Counted from the stretch's first letter, positions 25,556 through 35,584 are shown. The stretch: 51,731 nt of DNA from TMED69 sp964642505 (GCA_964642505.1 CAZXQY010000006.1:1-51731); one strand, 5' to 3'. Notes: a model not told the origin generated them from the letters alone. Made by a program: numbers and translations.

Positions 25556-26572
25556 CTATTCACATGCGATAGTTACTCGCCCTATTACCTCACGATTCTC
25601 GATAAACGCAAAGCCTCGCTTGAGTTCATGCCAGCCTAACGTTTCATAAACTGCCGGTTTGATTTTTTCCCTTTCAATAAGACGCTCGAGTTCTTTCATA
25701 ACGCGCTTACCACCCTCTTCATTTTGACGGCCGTACTCCCCAGCCCTTACACCAATAATCGAGAGTTGCTTTATTAGAGCATAATTAATAGACAATTTCG
25801 GGATAGTCCCGCTCGCAAAACCGATAACAAGCATCCTCCCGAAAGGCGCTAAACACCTGATTGAGTCCTTAAAAAGCGTGCCGCCGACCGGATCGAAAAC
25901 GACATCCACACCTTTATTTTCGGTCATCCTTTTGATCTCGGATCTCAAGTCACTCTTGTTAATATCGATAACATAATCCGCCCCTTTTTCTAGGACGGGT
26001 TGGAGTTTATTTTTTCCTTTTACCACCCCATATACTGTAGCCCCGAGGTGTTTCGCTAGATTAACAGCAGCCAGCCCCACACCTCCTGATGCACCTAGTA
26101 CTAATACCTTCTCACCACATTTCAATTTACCTCGGGCTACGAGGCCGACATAAGCAGTCTTGTAGGCCACCAAAAACGCCGCTCCTTCAGCAAACGAATA
26201 TTTAGAGGGCAACTTTATGCAATCTGACTCGTTGGCAACTACTAGCTTGGCCGCAGCACCAAAACGGACTGATCCCACTACCTTGGCGCCTACCAAATTT
26301 TTATTAACTTTTCCGCCAGCACCTATGACGGTCCCGCAAAACTCTGTGCCCTGCACAAAGGGAAGAGAAGGCTTTAACTGATACTTGCCTAGAACCAATA
26401 AAAGATCTGGAAATCCAAGTGCAAATACCTGGTTTTTAATCAGAACTTGTCCTGCTCCGGGTTTACCATCTGCAATAGGCTTTACACTTAAATTCTGATA
26501 ATCTCCAAATTCTTCACAAAGCCAACCTTCGTTTAGAGGTGAAGGACCATTGCTTGTATCGCTCTTACTCAT
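25556..26572 (-). CDS. MDR-family NADPH:quinone oxidoreductase-like protein
   Basis: 338 residues from the ATG at 26572; a TTG at 26587 is also in frame. GroES-like N-terminal half, then the NADP-binding GASGGVGLAAVNLAKHLGATVYGV near 165-190. There is no structural zinc Cys cluster and no GHE zinc motif, so it belongs to the zinc-free quinone-oxidoreductase/enoyl-reductase branch. The sequence VFDPVGGTLF near 230 is typical of that branch. It is the first gene of a three-gene minus-strand unit (reductase, isomerase-like, crotonase), consistent with ring or enoyl reduction in a degradative pathway. Confidence 0.9.
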   Translation of the reverse strand: MSKSDTSNGPSPLNEGWLCEEFGDYQNLSVKPIADGKPGAGQVLIKNQVFALGFPDLLLVLGKYQLKPSLPFVQGTEFCGTVIGAGGKVNKNLVGAKVVGSVRFGAAAKLVVANESDCIKLPSKYSFAEGAAFLVAYKTAYVGLVARGKLKCGEKVLVLGASGGVGLAAVNLAKHLGATVYGVVKGKNKLQPVLEKGADYVIDINKSDLRSEIKRMTENKGVDVVFDPVGGTLFKDSIRCLAPFGRMLVIGFASGTIPKLSINYALIKQLSIIGVRAGEYGRQNEEGGKRVMKELERLIEREKIKPAVYETLGWHELKRGFAFIENREVIGRVTIACE

Positions 26573-26602
26573 ATAAACATTCCGCAAAAGATATCACACC
26601 TA

Positions 26603-27085
26603 ATGAATATAACATCTAAAGAATCGAAAAATATTGCTCACCTATTGAGAGAACGAAAAGAAACGATTTCCGTCGCCGAATCATCGATCGGAGGTCTGTT
26701 GTCCGCGTCCCTACTAGCCGTACCTGGTGCTTCAGATTATTTTATGGGGGGGGCTGTCATTTATACAATGCGGGCTCGACGTCGACTCCTAGGGATCACA
26801 AAGGAAATTCTTGACTCACAAGAGCCACTAACAGAGCAATACGCTACGTTACTGGCTGACGCAACCCGAGCCCAATTAAAATCGGATTGGGCTATCGCGG
26901 AACTCGGAGCCACAGGTCCAGCAGGCACTCCCTATGGACATCCTCCAGGAATTTGCGTATTGGCTGTGACTGGACCCAAAACCGTGAGCCGTTATTTTGA
27001 AACCAAATCGAACGATCGAGAACAAAACATGGGGATTTTTCTGGCAGAAGCCCTAAATTTACTACACGAAGTCTTATCAAAATAG
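26603..27085 (+). CDS. pncC: CinA C-terminal domain protein, nicotinamide-nucleotide amidohydrolase
   Basis: 160 residues, a stand-alone CinA C-domain. The active-site stretch is VAESSIGGLLSASLLAVPGASDYFMGGAV near 22-50, and the second motif GATGPAGTPYGHPPG is near 107-121. PncC deamidates NMN to nicotinate mononucleotide in pyridine salvage. It is divergent from the MDR gene (30 bases), so the start regions overlap regulatory space. It precedes the TPMT-like and HIT genes with very short gaps (14 and 4 bases). Confidence 0.9.
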   Translation: MNITSKESKNIAHLLRERKETISVAESSIGGLLSASLLAVPGASDYFMGGAVIYTMRARRRLLGITKEILDSQEPLTEQYATLLADATRAQLKSDWAIAELGATGPAGTPYGHPPGICVLAVTGPKTVSRYFETKSNDREQNMGIFLAEALNLLHEVLSK

Positions 27086-27099
27086 GAATAACAAATTTT

Positions 27100-27732
27100 A
27101 TGGATCGAAAATTCTGGTTAGAGAAATGGTCATCCAACAAAATTGGTTTTCATGAACCCACCCCTCATAGGCTACTCAAGCAATGGTGGCCTACGATGGA
27201 ATTAAGTATCGATCATAGAATACTAGTACCTTTATGTGGAAAATCGTTGGACATGACTTGGCTAAATGAACACCATTCCTCAATTACAGGTATAGAGATA
27301 AGTGAAATTGCTGCGATCTCGTTTTTTGAAGAAAATAATTTCAAATTCAGAAAAGACCAGTTCCGAAAGTATTCTGTTTTATATGCCAATGGAATCGAAA
27401 TATACTGCGGAGATATTTTTGAAATTCCACCTACAGTGTTCAACCCTTTCGACTGTGTTTATGACCGAGCGGCATTAGTTGCGCTATCTCCATCCGATCG
27501 AGAAAACTATGAATCGTTTATCTCTAAAGTGACAAAGCCTGAAGCAAAAATGTTGTTAGTTACAGTCGACTACGATGTAGAACTAATAACTCCACCTCCC
27601 CATATTATTTCGAGAGATACACTAGAGGAAACCTATTCTAAGCGATGGGATTTGACCGAATTAAGCACTCAGACAGCGGATATCAAGGGAATAACCGGAA
27701 CGGAAACTTGTTATCGGCTGGAGAAAAAATAA
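27100..27732 (+). CDS. tpm: Thiopurine S-methyltransferase family protein
   Basis: 210 residues, close to bacterial TPMT (about 217). The family start FWLEKWSSNKIGFHEPTPHRLL is at 5-26, the SAM-binding LVPLCGKSLDMTWL near 44-57, then GIEISEIA near 67 and FDCVYDRAALVALSP near 112-126. Bacterial TPMTs in Pseudomonas methylate tellurite and selenium compounds and confer resistance; the natural substrate here is unknown. It starts 14 bases after pncC. Confidence 0.9.
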   Translation: MDRKFWLEKWSSNKIGFHEPTPHRLLKQWWPTMELSIDHRILVPLCGKSLDMTWLNEHHSSITGIEISEIAAISFFEENNFKFRKDQFRKYSVLYANGIEIYCGDIFEIPPTVFNPFDCVYDRAALVALSPSDRENYESFISKVTKPEAKMLLVTVDYDVELITPPPHIISRDTLEETYSKRWDLTELSTQTADIKGITGTETCYRLEKK

Positions 27733-27736
27733 TATC

Positions 27737-28201
27737 ATGGAAAAAGAAAAAAACGCGATCGAAAGACACAATTTTAACCCTCATACAGTTTTTGAAGAAA
27801 TTTTAGCTGGAAGACTACCAGCCGAATTCGTCTACAGAGACGAACTGGTTTCCGCCTTTCTAGATATCCAACCGATCACCGAAGGACATATCTTAGTGGT
27901 TCCGAATGAAAAAGCATCCTGTCTATTGGAATTGAAAGCCCAGACAGGAGAGAGAATGTTTCGGGTAGCACAAAGAATATCAAAAGCCATTCTGGCTTCC
28001 ACTCTAAAAAGCGAAGGTATCAACTTATTCCTTGCAGACGGTAAAGCGGCCGGCCAAACCGTTTTCCACTTGCACTTACACGTATTTCCTCGCAATAAAG
28101 AAGACGGTTTCGGATGGAAATTGCCCGAAAGCTATTACACACCCCCTAATTCAGCTTCCCTACGGGCCAACTGCCTCGCGATAAAAAAAGAAATGCAGTG
28201 A
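27737..28201 (+). CDS. HIT family nucleotide hydrolase/transferase
   Basis: 154 residues. The histidine triad HLHLHVFPR is near 114-122, preceded by GRLPAEFVYRDELVSAFLDIQPITEGHILVVP, the usual N-terminal half. HIT proteins of the Hint branch hydrolyse nucleoside phosphoramidates; substrate not predictable. It is four bases after the TPMT-like stop and converges on the PPOX-fold gene. Confidence 0.93.
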   Translation: MEKEKNAIERHNFNPHTVFEEILAGRLPAEFVYRDELVSAFLDIQPITEGHILVVPNEKASCLLELKAQTGERMFRVAQRISKAILASTLKSEGINLFLADGKAAGQTVFHLHLHVFPRNKEDGFGWKLPESYYTPPNSASLRANCLAIKKEMQ

Positions 28202-28213
28202 AATTAATCCTTG

Positions 28214-28738
28214 CTACTCAAAAAGGTTCGGAGCCGTGTCTGAAACCTTCGCTTTGTCCGTCCAGTAACGCTTAGCCCAAATACCTTGGTAGGGCTCGTC
28301 GTCAGTGGGCATTCTCCACGAACGAACTTCGGCATCCTCTAAATTTATTGAACAAAGAGCTCTAGGTTGATCGTCTGTACCATCGACATAGCCATTCGCA
28401 TCGACATCATCAAGATAACGCATCGCTATACGCCTATACCGATCCCTCCAAGCATCGTCGTTGCCGACCTCGAATTCAACAACAGCACGACCGCGTACGA
28501 CGACCTTTCTATACGGTAGTTCTGGCTCATCAATACTCAACGCTATTCGTTGGTCATTACGGATGTGCTTTAACCACTCAGAATGCTGTCTAGGCGTAAA
28601 CCAAATTCTACCCTCTTCATAAACAAACCAGATAGGAGTCACTAGCGGCGCCCCAGCATCATCTACCGTAGCGATATTGCAAATCACTTTTCTTACATTC
28701 AGAAATTCTTCCCTTTCTTTCGTCGTCAGCTTAGGCAT
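28214..28738 (-). CDS. PPOX-class (pyridoxamine 5'-phosphate oxidase fold) protein
   Basis: 174 residues with a split-barrel flavin-fold pattern: ICNIATVDDAGAPLVTPIWFVYEEGRIWFTPRQHSEWLKHIRNDQRIALSID in the first half, then a RKVVVRGRAVVEFE strand. Relatives bind FMN, F420 or heme; the cofactor cannot be told from sequence. It lacks the PNPOx C-terminal domain, so it is not PdxH. AGGGAGGAG ribosome site before the ATG. Confidence 0.82.
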   Translation of the reverse strand: MPKLTTKEREEFLNVRKVICNIATVDDAGAPLVTPIWFVYEEGRIWFTPRQHSEWLKHIRNDQRIALSIDEPELPYRKVVVRGRAVVEFEVGNDDAWRDRYRRIAMRYLDDVDANGYVDGTDDQPRALCSINLEDAEVRSWRMPTDDEPYQGIWAKRYWTDKAKVSDTAPNLFE

Positions 28739-28843
28739 TACCTGCTCCTCCCTTTAGTCTTCTTCCAATTGTGATACCAGCACACTGCTAGGTCAAACGC
28801 TTATGTCACATATCCTTATAGATTATAGGAGCCTTGAAAATAT

Positions 28844-29635
28844 TTACTCTTGCGCCGCCAAGACTGATAAGGCTTCGTCTAATAACTCGTGCGTGCTTGC
28901 AGCCACCACGCGCCCCCCGCTGCGAACAGGATTGCCTTCCCAATCCGACAATACACCTCCTGCCGATTCAACAATAGGTATTAAAGGCGCTATATCATAA
29001 TATTCCAGATCGGCTTCCACCACCAAGTCGATACAGCCCGCCGCTAGAAGACAATATCCATAGCTATCAGCTCCGTACCGAGTCAGTTTTACTGCCTTTG
29101 ATAGACGATCAAAGGCGCTGATTTCTTGGCTTGAAATAAACATATCGGGGCTTGTGCTGAATAACACCACTTCCGGCAACGAACGATAATCGCGTACTTT
29201 CAATAGGGACCTCGCCTCGGGACGTACTAATTCCGCTAGTCCTCTACCTCCAATAAAACAGTCTTTTACCAAAGGTTGACTCATCATGCCATAGATTGGG
29301 ACGTTGTCCTTTAATAACCCAATCAACGTCGCCCAAGTCGGAAAACCAGAAATATATGACCGAGTACCGTCTATTGGATCGATTATCCATGTCCAAGAGT
29401 CACGGCCTTCGGTGATACCAGTTTCCTCGCCCAAGACTGAGTGTTGAGGGTAATGAGATAGAATTTCAGATATCAGCGCTTGCTCAGTGTCGCGATCGAT
29501 TTTCGTAACTGGGTCGAAACCGTTGCCAATAGACTTGTCTTCCACGGAGAGGTATTTCCTAAAGGAAGGTATCGTCACCGAGGCGGCGATTTCAGAAAGA
29601 TGTAAAAAAAAAGGAAGAATCTCTTCGCTATTCAT
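28844..29635 (-). CDS. Inositol monophosphatase family phosphatase (HisN/CysQ-like)
   Basis: 263 residues. Metal-binding acids are seen in VLGEETG near 68 and WIIDPIDGTRSYISGFP near 82-98. The late motif reads YYDIAPLIPIVESAGGVLSDWEG rather than WDxAA, as in HisN-type histidinol phosphatases. Candidate substrates are inositol phosphate, histidinol phosphate or 3'-phosphoadenosine phosphate. Stand-alone gene. Confidence 0.88.
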   Translation of the reverse strand: MNSEEILPFFLHLSEIAASVTIPSFRKYLSVEDKSIGNGFDPVTKIDRDTEQALISEILSHYPQHSVLGEETGITEGRDSWTWIIDPIDGTRSYISGFPTWATLIGLLKDNVPIYGMMSQPLVKDCFIGGRGLAELVRPEARSLLKVRDYRSLPEVVLFSTSPDMFISSQEISAFDRLSKAVKLTRYGADSYGYCLLAAGCIDLVVEADLEYYDIAPLIPIVESAGGVLSDWEGNPVRSGGRVVAASTHELLDEALSVLAAQE

Positions 29636-29802
29636 AATTTAAATCTGATATCAAGCTATTTTGTCAATCCTGTCATTTAGTTGTCGCAATATCCAACTCC
29701 AAATCTTTGATAGAAAGTAACTTTTTTTCGTAGGCGGAGCTGCTATGATATGAAGCGCTCAAACTAGTTTTAAAGCTAACTTTTTAGGACCTAACCACAA
29801 TA

Positions 29803-32340
29803 ATGAAGAATTTTATCGACTCAGCTTACCACAGTACTATTTTGAAGTATCCGTTGATAACAATGCTGACTCTCGCCGCGATTCTTTCATTTTTTGCGAC
29901 CGGAACAAAGAATTTTAAACTAGACGCTTCGATGGATGCTCTAATTTTAGAAAACGACGAAGATCTAGCTTCATTTCGCCAACTTCTCATGCGCTATGAA
30001 AACAGGGAATTTATTTTTATTGCTCTTAAATCTGAAGAAGACTTCCTCACTTCAAGCCATATCGAGATCACTTCCAAGTTGCGTGATGAGGTCTCAGAAA
30101 TACCTCAGATCCTTGAAGTCGTATCAATGCTTGACGTGCCACTGGTCAGGAACGATCCCAAAACAACATTGGGCGATTTAGCAGCCAACTTTAGAACATT
30201 ACGTATGCCGAATGTTGATTTAGATAGAGCTCGCCAGGAGTTAACAGAGAGCCCTTTCTACAAAGATTTAGTTGTAAGCGGAGATGGGAAAGTAGCTTCC
30301 TTAGCAGTCTATTTCAAACCGCACGCCGAATTCCCCCGCCTGAGGCGATTACGGGACGAACTTCTTTATAAGAAATTGGTTGATGGCCTAACTGCTCAGC
30401 AAGAACTAGAACTTAAGGCTTTGAGACCTAAATACGAAAGAGCTAAGGAACAAGCAGAAAAAGCGACTCACGAAGGGCTACTAAAGATCCGAGAGATCAT
30501 ATCGAAATATCAAGGTCAGGCAGGAATCCAGCTCTATCTCGGTGGCCTTCCAATGATCGTCGACGATGTAACTGCTTATATTCAAGGCGATCTAGTAAAT
30601 TTTGGAGCCGGGGTATTTATCTTCCTCATTCTAATGTTGACACTAATTTTTAGGGAAACACGTTGGGTCGTTCTTCCTTTCGCTAGTTGTATTTATGCTG
30701 GTACGATCATGATTGGACTTTTGGGTCTGGTCGGATGGAAAGTGACCGTTATATCTTCGAATTTCATCGCTCTGATGCTCATTATAACGATGTCTATGAA
30801 CGTCCATTTGACAGTGAGGTATCGGGAACTCGTGAGGGATTTCCCGGAAATGGATCAAAAAGAATTAGTTCGTTTAACAATCCAAAAAATGGCTAGACCC
30901 TGCCTCTATACTGCTATTACGACTATCATCGCTTTTTCGTCACTGGTGGTCGCTGATATTAAGCCTGTGATCGATTTCGGTTGGATGATGACGATCGGAC
31001 TGTCGGTCGTTTTCCTAACATCTTTTACGTTATTTCCTTCTTTGTTATTGATGACTAAAAAACGTCCTATCGACGCTCAGAGGATCTCAAGCAAAGCTTC
31101 AATAAATGTGACCGCTGCGCTAGGCAGATTCACCGAGAAGTACGGGCGATCTATTATCCTTATAGCGGTGGTCCTTGGGCTAACCGGGTTAATCGGGATA
31201 AAACGCTTGGAAGTGGAAAATAGTTTTGTTTCTTATTTCGATGACAGTACCGACATTTACCAGGGACTTGCCCTAATCGACAAACAATTAGGCGGAACGA
31301 CTCCTGTCGACATTCTTTTAAAATTCCCTCCGGAAAGTGTGACGCAGCCCGAGGATGACGATCTTGCTTCGCTGTTTGAGGATGTGGAGGGTGAATCGAC
31401 CAGTAGCGACCCCGAGTGTGTTAATACAATTTGTGACAATTCGTATACTTGGTTCACGGCGCAAAAAATTAATCGAATCAATCAAGTACATGACTACTTA
31501 GAATCCGTGCCAGAGATCGGGAAAGTTATGTCGCTTGCGTCGACAATCCGAGTAGCTGAAAGCATCAAGGGAACCCCTTTAGAGCCCTTTGAACTCAATA
31601 TCGCCAATCAACGATTACCAGCTGCCGTGCGGACCCAAATTATTGATCCGTATGTATCTTTCGAAAATAATGAAGCTCGAATCACTGTCCGAATCATTGA
31701 TACCTATCCCAACTTGAAGCGCAAAGAGCTACTAGAAAGAATCAATCGAGATCTATCAGAAAAAATTGGACTAAAGCCTGATCAATACGAAATTTCCGGA
31801 TTACTCGTGCTATATAACAACGTACTACAAAGCCTTTTTCGATCACAAATTCTAACGCTTGGCACAGTGATGCTGGGGATTTTAATTACGCTCGTATTTT
31901 TATTCCGATCGTTACTAGTGGCTATCATAGGGATAATCCCCAACATCCTCGCGGCGACTATTATCTTAGGGTTTATGGGGTGGATGAGTATCCCTTTAGA
32001 CATAATGACCATAACAATCGCTGCTATCACCATAGGTATTGCCGTAGATAATTGTATTCATTACCTATATCGATATAAAACCGAGCTTCCTAGGATAGAT
32101 GACGCGGTAGAAACTATGCATTACTGCCATGACAATACTGCAAAGGCCTTGTTTTATACCACCGTCACCATTGTCTTTGGATTTTCTATACTAATACTGT
32201 CAAACTTCATCCCCACTATTCTATTCGGTTTATTGACTGCGATCGCAATGGTGGTCGCCCTACTCGCCGCACTGACCCTAATGCCTAAACTTATTCTTCT
32301 TTGGCGGCCTTTTGACGAAACCGCAATAGAAGACCTTTAA
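29803..32340 (+). CDS. RND superfamily exporter (MMPL/COG1033 type)
   Basis: 845 residues with the duplicated RND layout: one N-terminal helix at about 18-34, a periplasmic loop of about 220 residues, five helices at about 260-420, another helix near 448, a second loop containing an acidic insert (about 520-545), and five final helices at about 680-835. SSD-like helices carry the GIAVDNCIHYLYRY motif near 748, the equivalent of the proton-relay region. Members export lipids or hydrophobic compounds. HpnN hopanoid transporters are of similar size and shc is in this window, but they are 15 kb apart and I cannot assign this protein to HpnN. No membrane-fusion or outer-membrane partner is adjacent. 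Confidence 0.87.
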   Translation: MKNFIDSAYHSTILKYPLITMLTLAAILSFFATGTKNFKLDASMDALILENDEDLASFRQLLMRYENREFIFIALKSEEDFLTSSHIEITSKLRDEVSEIPQILEVVSMLDVPLVRNDPKTTLGDLAANFRTLRMPNVDLDRARQELTESPFYKDLVVSGDGKVASLAVYFKPHAEFPRLRRLRDELLYKKLVDGLTAQQELELKALRPKYERAKEQAEKATHEGLLKIREIISKYQGQAGIQLYLGGLPMIVDDVTAYIQGDLVNFGAGVFIFLILMLTLIFRETRWVVLPFASCIYAGTIMIGLLGLVGWKVTVISSNFIALMLIITMSMNVHLTVRYRELVRDFPEMDQKELVRLTIQKMARPCLYTAITTIIAFSSLVVADIKPVIDFGWMMTIGLSVVFLTSFTLFPSLLLMTKKRPIDAQRISSKASINVTAALGRFTEKYGRSIILIAVVLGLTGLIGIKRLEVENSFVSYFDDSTDIYQGLALIDKQLGGTTPVDILLKFPPESVTQPEDDDLASLFEDVEGESTSSDPECVNTICDNSYTWFTAQKINRINQVHDYLESVPEIGKVMSLASTIRVAESIKGTPLEPFELNIANQRLPAAVRTQIIDPYVSFENNEARITVRIIDTYPNLKRKELLERINRDLSEKIGLKPDQYEISGLLVLYNNVLQSLFRSQILTLGTVMLGILITLVFLFRSLLVAIIGIIPNILAATIILGFMGWMSIPLDIMTITIAAITIGIAVDNCIHYLYRYKTELPRIDDAVETMHYCHDNTAKALFYTTVTIVFGFSILILSNFIPTILFGLLTAIAMVVALLAALTLMPKLILLWRPFDETAIEDL

Positions 32341-32347
32341 GTCTAAA

Positions 32348-33742
32348 TTAGGCAGCCAGTAAACCTTCTCCGTTAGCCCATTCTAAAGATTGGGACATAG
32401 CACGCTCAAATTTATCGAATAATTCATCAATTTGTTCGGAAGTGATAATCAAAGGCGGACAGAAAGCGATGACATCTCCAATCGCCCTACAGATCAGACC
32501 ATTTTCGTGGCAAAATGACTGGACTTGCGCTCCGACTTTACCCGGTGTATCAAACGTTGATTTATGGGCCTTATTAGAGACAAGCTCCACCCCGCCAATT
32601 AAACCTTTTCCTCTCGCTTCACCTACTAAAGGATGGTCATTGAACTTGGCCAATCTATCTTGAAACTGAGGCGCCAACGCAGAAGATTTCTCAAAAATGC
32701 TATCTCTCTCATATATTTCTAATGTTTTTAACGCTACTGCACAGGAAACTGGATGGCCTCCCCAAGTATAGCCATGCCCAAAAATTCCCATCTCATCAGA
32801 CGCATCCACAATGCTTTGATAGATTTCTTCCTTCAAAACGACGGCACTGAGAGGTTGATACGCAGAGGTTATAGCTTTCGCTAGGGATACTGAATCTGGC
32901 GATAGATCGTAGCTTTGGATCCCGAACGGATTGCCTGTACGACCGAAACCGCAGATTACTTCATCATCAATAAAGAGGATATCATACTTCCTTAAAACCG
33001 CTTGGATTTTATCGAAATAAGTTTCAGGTGGTAAGATAACGCCACCTGCGCCCATAATAGGCTCTGCTATGAAAGCAGCGACAGTCTCCGGGCCTTCTTT
33101 CAAAATCAATTCTTCTAAATTCGCGGCCAGTCTAGTCGCAAATTGAGCCTCAGACTCACCCAACTCAGCCCCCCGATAATAATGAGGCATATCAGTATAT
33201 AGGAACCTGTCTTCTCTAATCGGAAGATCGAAACCGTTATGGGCCGGCGGTAGCCCAGTCAAACTCCCGGCAGCGAGAGTTATCCCGTGATAGGCTTTTA
33301 TCCGGCTAATAATTTTCTTTTTTTCAGGTCGACCTAAGACGTTATTGTAGTACCAAGCTAACTTGACCTGGGTATCATTGGCGTCAGAACCGGAGTTTCC
33401 AAATAGCACCCTAGATTTTCCAATAGGAATCAGATTATTTAGCTTCTCCGCAAGTTCTATTCCAACCTCATAACTCTTAGAGGCGAAAAGCTGCGCATAT
33501 GACAGTTGTTTTATTTGATCATAAGCCGCCTGTGCCAATTCCTCGTTACCATAGCCTAATGAAGTGCACCAGAGGCCAGCAAGACCTTCTAGGTACTGCT
33601 TACCATGGTTATCATACATGTAAACCCCTTCCGCACGCTCTAAAATCATCGGCCCATTCGATTCGTGTTGCCCTAGATGCGTCCAAGGATGAAACAAGTT
33701 ATCTAAATCCCTTGCTTCGATATCTCCCATTTTTAAAGCCAT
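32348..33742 (-). CDS. Class III PLP aminotransferase (omega-amino acid or diamine type)
   Basis: 464 residues. The start LFHPWTHLGQHESNGPMILERAEGVYMYD is typical of the omega-amino acid/putrescine:pyruvate transaminases. NSGSDANDTQVKLAWYYN is near 120, LFIDDEVICGFGRTGN near 255, and the PLP lysine in LAKAITSAYQPLSAV near 290. The usual donors are putrescine, beta-alanine or similar amines, with pyruvate as acceptor. It converges tightly on the RND gene (seven bases between stops). Confidence 0.9.
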   Translation of the reverse strand: MALKMGDIEARDLDNLFHPWTHLGQHESNGPMILERAEGVYMYDNHGKQYLEGLAGLWCTSLGYGNEELAQAAYDQIKQLSYAQLFASKSYEVGIELAEKLNNLIPIGKSRVLFGNSGSDANDTQVKLAWYYNNVLGRPEKKKIISRIKAYHGITLAAGSLTGLPPAHNGFDLPIREDRFLYTDMPHYYRGAELGESEAQFATRLAANLEELILKEGPETVAAFIAEPIMGAGGVILPPETYFDKIQAVLRKYDILFIDDEVICGFGRTGNPFGIQSYDLSPDSVSLAKAITSAYQPLSAVVLKEEIYQSIVDASDEMGIFGHGYTWGGHPVSCAVALKTLEIYERDSIFEKSSALAPQFQDRLAKFNDHPLVGEARGKGLIGGVELVSNKAHKSTFDTPGKVGAQVQSFCHENGLICRAIGDVIAFCPPLIITSEQIDELFDKFERAMSQSLEWANGEGLLAA

Positions 33743-34021
33743 TCTATTAATCCCTAAATTTAGTTTTCATCATCTTGTACCAGACATTGTATTTAAAAAT
33801 CAGCTCATGCCAAGCGAAAGATTCTCGTCGAAAATACTTTTTCTGATGGGTTGCCTATAATTGGCTTTCGGCTGGTCATTTTGAGACCACCACAACGTCT
33901 TAGAACTAAAAATTATAAATAAGCCTATTTGTTTCTTTGGCCTTCACAATTAATTGCCGAATAGGCAAACTAATTAGCCAGTGGATCACCCGATGAAATT
34001 CTACCAAGGAGATAATAAAGG

Positions 34022-35584
34022 ATGTTTGACCTCACCAACATCAAACGTTTAGCTGACATACCCACAGTTCAGGCGAAACTACGACCTAATTTTACAGCAC
34101 AAATATTCGAAGGCAGAGAAACGACGTACCTAGAACTGAATCAAAGATCTAACCAGATCGCGAATCAGCTAATAGAATTCGGTCTCAGAAGTCAATCGCG
34201 AATCGGCTTTATCGGTAAAAATTCTGACCGTTACTTCGAACTTTTATTCGGTGCCTGTAAAGCCAATATCGTTCTGGTTGGCGTAAACTGGCGACTAGCC
34301 CCACCCGAAATGCAGTACATACTGGAAGACGCACAGTGTGAAATTCTGTTTGTTGGTAAAGAATACGAAGAATTAGTAGGAGGTATTAAAAATGCTTGTC
34401 CAAAAATCAAACTAATTGTCGGTATGGATTCGGGCGACTTCGGCGGACCTCACATCGATAAATGGTTTAGGGATAGTAGTTTGGAAGAACCCCATACTGA
34501 TCCCAAGGGAGGCGATGACGTTTTACAGTTGTACACCAGCGGCACTACAGGACATCCGAAAGGTGTTCAACTCACGAATGATAATTTTGCCGCGGTCTTT
34601 GGGGCCGCGGAAGATGCGAAATGGGGGCTGTTTGAACCAGAATCTATGGCACTGACCTGTATGCCTTTATTCCACGTGGCTGGGGTTAATATGGGCTTGT
34701 TCTCGCTTGCCCAAGGTTTGACCAATGTAATAACTAAAGAAGTCAACCCCGAAGAGATTTTAAAATATTTGGAGGAATATAAAATAAACTATGCCCTATT
34801 CGTACCCGCCGTTATTTTATTTTTGGCGCAGCACCCTAAAATTAGCGACTGCGATTTTTCGTCACTTCGAAAGTTATTTTATGGCGCCTCGCCCATAGCT
34901 GAGGATTTGTTAACCCAGGCTCAGAAGTTATTCGGTTGTGAGTTTTATGGATTGTACGGGCTCACAGAGACCACTGGAGCTGGCACTTGTCTTCAGCCCT
35001 CCGATCACGTCGGGAAAAAACTGAGGTCTTGTGGAAAACCGTATCCCGGTATAAAAATCGAAGTCAGAAACAGCTCGGGCAAGGCGTTACCTCCAGATGA
35101 GGTAGGGGAAATTGTGATTAAACATGGCGTATTAATGAAAGGTTACTGGAATAAGAAAGAAGCCACTAGCACCGCTATCGTAAACGGTTGGTTCCATACG
35201 GGAGACGCTGGATATTTTGATGAAGAGGGATTTCTTTATATACATGATCGAGTGAAAGACATGATAGTGAGTGGAGGAGAAAACATATATCCCGCCGAAG
35301 TAGAAAATGCCTTGTTTGCCCATCCTGACATTATCGATGTTGCCGTCGTCGGAATACCAGATGAAAAATGGGGAGAAGCCGTTTTAGCCTTCGTAGTAGC
35401 TCCCCCAGAAACTTCGGTCACTGAAGCCGATGTGGTAGATTTTGCGAAATCCCGCATAGCCAGCTATAAAGTACCGAAACATATCGAGTTCGTTGAAACC
35501 TTGCCTAGGAATCCATCTGGGAAAATACTACGAAGGGAACTAAGAGACCCCTACTGGGAAGGTAAGACACGGGGAGTTAACTAG
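34022..35584 (+). CDS. Acyl-CoA synthetase (AMP-forming)
   Basis: 520 residues, a complete ANL enzyme. The P-loop LYTSGTTGHPKGVQ is near 170-183, YGLTETTG near 316, WFHTGDAGYFDEEGFLYIHDRVKDMIVSGGENIYPAEVE near 381-420, and the catalytic Lys in PRNPSGKILRR near 501-511. Probably activates a medium or long fatty acid or an aryl acid. AAGGAG ribosome site and a 279-base upstream region. Confidence 0.92.
   Translation: MFDLTNIKRLADIPTVQAKLRPNFTAQIFEGRETTYLELNQRSNQIANQLIEFGLRSQSRIGFIGKNSDRYFELLFGACKANIVLVGVNWRLAPPEMQYILEDAQCEILFVGKEYEELVGGIKNACPKIKLIVGMDSGDFGGPHIDKWFRDSSLEEPHTDPKGGDDVLQLYTSGTTGHPKGVQLTNDNFAAVFGAAEDAKWGLFEPESMALTCMPLFHVAGVNMGLFSLAQGLTNVITKEVNPEEILKYLEEYKINYALFVPAVILFLAQHPKISDCDFSSLRKLFYGASPIAEDLLTQAQKLFGCEFYGLYGLTETTGAGTCLQPSDHVGKKLRSCGKPYPGIKIEVRNSSGKALPPDEVGEIVIKHGVLMKGYWNKKEATSTAIVNGWFHTGDAGYFDEEGFLYIHDRVKDMIVSGGENIYPAEVENALFAHPDIIDVAVVGIPDEKWGEAVLAFVVAPPETSVTEADVVDFAKSRIASYKVPKHIEFVETLPRNPSGKILRRELRDPYWEGKTRGVN

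Noticed and set aside
29803..32340. RND exporter as HpnN hopanoid transporter
   Set aside because: Similar size and shc in the window, but no clustering or diagnostic motif that I can see; kept as a general RND exporter.
33918..33980. 7-bp inverted repeat GCCTATT/AATAGGC upstream of the acyl-CoA ligase
   Set aside because: Short arms and a loop of about 30 bases; too weak to call an operator or terminator.
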